Shown: piece by piece, positions 60,465-64,000 of the stretch
Position numbering within the stretch: position 1 is the first letter of the stretch
How the letters are laid out: the number at the start of each line of letters is the position of its first letter
Assembly: GCA_029255685.2 (NCBI GenBank)
Contig: CM055313.2
Span: forward strand, 44,162,079-44,226,078
From: Silene conica
Taxonomy: Eukaryota; Streptophyta; Magnoliopsida; Caryophyllales; Caryophyllaceae
DNA: 64,000 nucleotides
Direction of reading: 5' to 3'
The notes under the pieces: generated by a model
Database searches by the model: none
Seen by the model: only the letters and a program-made list of their open reading frames with translations
What the model was told of the DNA's origin: nothing
Made by a program: the position numbers and the translations under genes

Positions 60465-60696
60465 TGTTTTTTTTTTGTTTGTTTGTTTGTGACGGAACCC
60501 GCAGCCGCAACCTTCGGTGCACACTAGCTAAATGTCCTCAACAGGTAGTGCGACAACATATGTGACAGGCTCGAAGTCTATTTAGACATAGACTCGAGCC
60601 ATAAATGCTCCACAAGATTTTGCTCTTGGGCAGACTTGAACTCGAGTCTGCTGAAAATTTTCCCGAATTTTAACTACTAAATTTCACCATTGCGGG
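60465..60696 (-). mobile_element. tRNA-derived SINE (232 bp)
   Basis: A perfect 17-bp TSD, CTAATTACATGGCTATT, lies at 60448-60464 and 60697-60713. Read on the - strand it starts CCCGCAATGG, carries an internal pol III B-box-like GAGTTCAAGTCTG (about 60632-60644) with an A-box-like region near its start, and ends in an (A/C)-rich tail of CAAA units and poly-A. Pol III promoter, small size, poly-A tail and long TSD are the SINE diagnostics. Confidence 0.92.
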
Positions 60697-60713
60697 CTAA
60701 TTACATGGCTATT

Positions 60714-61263
60714 AGGATCACAAAGCCCGGTGGTAACAAATTTCAATTAATTTTCAATTTGAACTATAACCCACCTCTCCAACAATTTTAAAATTGTTCA
60801 GTCTCTATCTTTTATTGTGATTCAAGCTTTCCCTTTTTTTCCCCACTAATCAAAATTCAATCTTTTTTAATTTTTATATTATACATTTTTGCTTTAGTTG
60901 AAATCTTTCTCTCTCCTGCTTTTGCTTCAATTGCCAAATATTCTAAACGTTCAGACTCAAGTTGATCAAACCCCAATTAAATTTATAATCCAAAAACACA
61001 ATTTGTGGTTTTTTTACTAATTGAGCTAAAAGAGAAGTGCTTCTTATTGAGTAGTTTCGATTGGTTTGTTTTTGTATCATACTTGGACCATTCATACCGT
61101 AAAGCCAATTATATGATGTAATTGAGAAGACTTGAGAAGATTCATTCACACAATAAAATTAGCTTTATTTATGGTGAATTTTAAATTTGGAGGATTGATT
61201 TTGATGGGTTTTGCATAAAATGAGGTGTTTAGGGATAATCTAAGGAGAAAAGGTGAATTTAGT
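60714..61263 (+). promoter_or_regulatory. Likely promoter and 5' UTR of the kinase gene, with two uORFs
   Basis: A/T-rich sequence with a TTATATTATACAT stretch near 60875, a CT-rich patch (about 60905) and two complete upstream ORFs: ATG 61171 to TAA 61218 (15 codons) and ATG 61220 to TAA 61243 (7 codons). The transcription start is not determined, so whether the uORFs are transcribed is inferred from their closeness to the main ATG. Confidence 0.5.
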
Positions 61264-64000
61264 ATGAGTGGGGATTATAAGAGGGGGAATAAAAGAGGTG
61301 TTGACCCGAACTCGAACTCGAACTCGAACTCGAACTCGGTCTCGAGAAAAGGGTCGATTACGGGAGAGTCGTTGTCGTCACCGCTGCCGCTGCCACAGCA
61401 GTTGTTTATTGATGAGACTTTGTTGGTTGACCCAAAGTTGTTGTTTATAGGGTCTAAGATTGGGGAGGGAGCTCATGGCAAGGTTTATGAAGGGAGGTTA
61501 GATTTTCTTTTTCTTTTGTCTGATGGTTTTATAGGATTGAGGTTTTTGTATAGTAGCTTGTGTGCTATTCTGTTTTCAGGAGAGATTTTGTCAGGATTAG
61601 GCTGCTTCAACTGTTTTATAGAGTAACTGTGTTTGTTTGTGTTTTTTTTGACAATATTATGAAGGACACCAATTATTTGGTAGCTCCAACTACGTGTTCC
61701 GATTGAAATTGCTACTGTACTATTTATAACTGTTTTATTGTTCTTAGAGAACTCCCATAAGTGTTTGGTCTAAGTATCGTTGTTAATAGAATAGTACTCG
61801 TAGTATTCAACTATGCATGTGTCTTCTGTCTTGAGTGTAGATGCAGTATTTGCGTACCTGAACTGTAACTAATTACATCTACGTTGACGAGTGGTAGGGA
61901 GTGAGTAGGTAGAGATATAAATTGTTTTTAGAAAACTCCCGTAAGTCTTTTGGCTATCTTTTTTAAACATAAGATCTATGATGGCTCTTAAGTTGATTGT
62001 ACATGATGAACTTGTTTTGTAATAATGCTTTAGCAAGCAAACTTGTATTGCTGTATTCTTTGAGGTGTTGTCCTGAACTTAATGCTGTATGTGCTTGATT
62101 GCAGATATCATGACAGGATCGTTGCTATTAAAGTTATTAATCGTGGGAGTACGACTGACGAAAGGGCTATTCTTGAAGATCGGTTTATAAGGGAGGTTAA
62201 CATGATGTCTAGAGTCAAACATGAAAACCTTGTGAAGGCAGGTCTTCTCAACCATTTTACTTGTTTGGTTCCTTACTTCCTCTTTTTCAGTTTTAGCTCT
62301 AGCTTCTGTTACTTCATGGAAAGGTTATATGTTAAGATCTTCCTTACATTCCCTTGTATGCTATATTCAAAAGAGTTGATTTTGAGCTCTTGTTCGCTAG
62401 TCTATCATTGAAGTCATTGAGACTCACTTGGGTTCAAAACCCCTTAGCATCAACAGCTGCCCTTATGGCTCCTTCTACAAAAAGAAGAAAAGATGCTCCA
62501 TACTCTTTTATATGTAGTTTTCTAATATTGAAGGTTGTATCTTGTTTTTTTTTTGTTTGCAGTTTATTGGAGCTTGCAAGGATCCTTTGATGGTTATAGT
62601 TGCGGAATTATTACCAGGGTTATCGTTGCGGAAGTATTTAAATAGTCTTCGGCCAAAGCAATTAGAATTGGATGTGGCATTGCGCTATGCTCTTGACATT
62701 GCAAAAGCCATGGCGTGTCTCCATGCAAATGGAATTATACACAGAGATCTAAAACCTGGTATTAGAGATTTAGAGGGCTATTTTTGAATTGTATACTTGT
62801 GATTGAAACTCATAGTTGAATACCTGATACTGATCAGTGTAAACATACTTGAATCCGCCTACTTATATACAGATTAGTTAGAATTTGAGCTGAGTATACT
62901 GTGTTAGCATCTTCTTCAATTTTGTTACTTTAAGCTGTTGCTAGGTAATTTCGGATAGTAATATTTTCTTTAAAGTCAGATGAAATATTTTACTTTCTTG
63001 GATATGCAATCTATTTGCTTCTTTAGCATTGGAATGCCATTCAATGTAACCACTCTTGTAAGCCCCTTTGAGCTTATAATTACTGACTTTTGTTTCAGAT
63101 AATTTGCTGCTTACCGCTGATCACAAGTCTGTGAAGTTGGCAGATTTTGGTCTTGCAAGAGAAGAAACTCTGACTGAGATGATGACAGCTGAAACCGGGA
63201 CATACCGTTGGATGGCCCCTGAGGTTGGTTTATATTGTTGGAGCTCTAATTTAGATCTTGTTTGATGTAGACTGCTAACTTAATTGAATTACTTGCAACA
63301 TTTTAAGGAGTGCTGTTCAGATTGTTAGATTAGTTAACATACGAGTACTAATTTAGGCCTTGTTTGATGATATCCTGCCAACCTGAGTAACAAATGCACG
63401 ACATTTTAACGAATCATATTCAGACTATTAGAACATTTAGTACCATGTGGGTCATACTTCACATTAAATGTATTCTTTCATAGTCTCAGACTCTCAGGTT
63501 CGTGGACAATCGTATGGCATGTTACTGTCCCAGAACTCTTCGTTGCAGGCAGCCGTGTGACTTTTAGGAAAGACAGAATAATTAGGGTGTGTGTTATGCT
63601 CGAGGTTTAAGTAATTTTAAAGAATTATTAGACTGTAACCTAACAAAATGATACATAACTGGGAAAAAATTACAAGTCATCTCATACATGTTGAGATGAT
63701 ATTGTCATATGCAACAATGTAAGATTTATGAATTAGTTGTATTTTGTCGTTGAGGTGATGTGCTTAATAAGATGAAGTAAGAAGCAAAAATGCCTGCTAA
63801 TTTATATATGTGTGTGCTTTCTGCTTTTGGTTTCTTCTCAGTTGTATAGCACTGTCACTTTGCGGCAAGGAGAGAAGAAGCATTATAACAACAAGGTAGA
63901 TGTGTACAGTTTTGGCATTGTGTTGTGGGAATTATTGACAAACCGTATGCCTTTTGAAGGCATGTCCAATTTACAAGCTGCATATGCTGCAGCGTTTAAG
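61264..64000 (+). CDS. Raf-like (MAPKKK group C type) protein kinase, 3' end outside window
   Basis: Five exons can be read: 61264-61496, 62105-62237, 62563-62758, 63099-63223 and 63842-64000 (running off the window). They join in frame to 282 residues. Visible kinase features: glycine loop GEGAHGKV 67-74, VAIK Lys87, helix-C Glu108, HRDLKPDN 182-189 (catalytic Asp184), DFG 203-205, APE 227-229, then [11 protein letters not shown] and [17 protein letters not shown]. The kinase core closely resembles Arabidopsis ATN1-type Raf-like kinases, which phosphorylate Ser/Thr/Tyr in signalling. The start is the ATG at 61264, after two uORFs. The N-terminus has an unusual (Asn-Ser)5 run. Intron 2 would use a GC donor. 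It is the only intact host gene seen; the C-terminal lobe lies beyond the window. The exact paralogue cannot be assigned here. Confidence 0.93.
61309..61338 (+). repeat. Hexanucleotide microsatellite in exon 1
   Basis: Five AACTCG units encode (Asn-Ser)5 in the kinase N-terminus. In-frame length variation would be tolerated there. Confidence 0.9.
62238..62562 (+). other. Kinase intron 2, apparent GC-AG intron
   Basis: Exon 2 must end after CTTGTGAAG (62237) to join FIGACKDP of exon 3 in frame. The intron then starts GCAGGT and ends TTTGCAG. Using the next GT (62241) would add 4 nt and shift the frame. GC-AG introns are a known minor class. Confidence 0.75.

Noticed and set aside
61225..61263. 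Kinase start upstream at 61225
   Set aside because: That start would need GTG; the first in-frame ATG is 61264.

Overview
This is a nuclear plant (angiosperm, most likely eudicot) window. It holds one host gene, a Raf-like protein kinase with GT-AG introns at the right edge (61264 to the window end). Nearly everything else, about 60 kb, is nested LTR retrotransposons, most with A/T-rich non-coding bodies and PBSs matching the 3' end of plant initiator tRNA-Met. The species cannot be named from sequence alone.

Layout. (1) 1-9315: a Ty3/gypsy chromovirus of the Tekay/Del type, + strand. Its 5' LTR is cut by the window edge, its gag-pol has two in-frame stops, and its 3' LTR is complete. It sits in an old Ty1/copia element, 'copia-A', whose gag-pol remnants resume at 9316-12090 and 20866-21343. 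(2) 12091-20865: a gene-less, LARD-like element on the - strand inserted in copia-A RT, with 2615-bp LTRs and a CCAAC target-site duplication (TSD). (3) 21344-28312: element D, + strand, gene-less, with a truncated 5' LTR and a 4063-bp 3' LTR that hosts a Stowaway MITE (25983-26245). (4) 28313-28612: the end of another LARD-type element. (5) 28613-29472 and 36261-38790: 'copia-B1', - strand, truncated. Element E (29473-36255, 2850-bp near-identical LTRs, TSD GAATC) is inserted in it. (6) 38791-56427: 'copia-C', a gag-only copia-type element. Its 3' LTR contains copia-B2 (47119-55781, TSD ACTAG) and a 203-bp TRIM-like solo LTR (56106-56308, TSD ATCAC). copia-B2 is also gag-only, and its 3' end was partly replaced by a LINE fragment. 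(7) 56428-58872: the 3' part of an internally deleted gypsy element with its LTR. (8) 58939-59817: a - strand LTR remnant. (9) 60465-60696: a tRNA-derived SINE with a perfect 17-bp TSD. (10) The kinase gene.

The insertion order can be read from the nesting. The gypsy at 56428-58872 was hit by copia-C, then copia-C by B1, B2 and the mini-LTR, and B1 by E. The youngest insertions appear to be E and the LARD; I noticed one LTR mismatch in each pair. Two junctions (21343/21344 and 28612/28613) lack TSDs and look like deletion scars.

The most interesting signal is RNA/DNA structure rather than genes. Four LTR families carry arrays of short inverted repeats, and in the Tekay element different stems surround one constant loop. 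A stem-loop just upstream of the polypurine tract recurs in five gypsy-type elements with changed but paired stems. The two gag-only copia families share a block of about 112 nt containing an invariant hairpin near their 3' ends, plus two further stem-loops that keep pairing despite sequence change.
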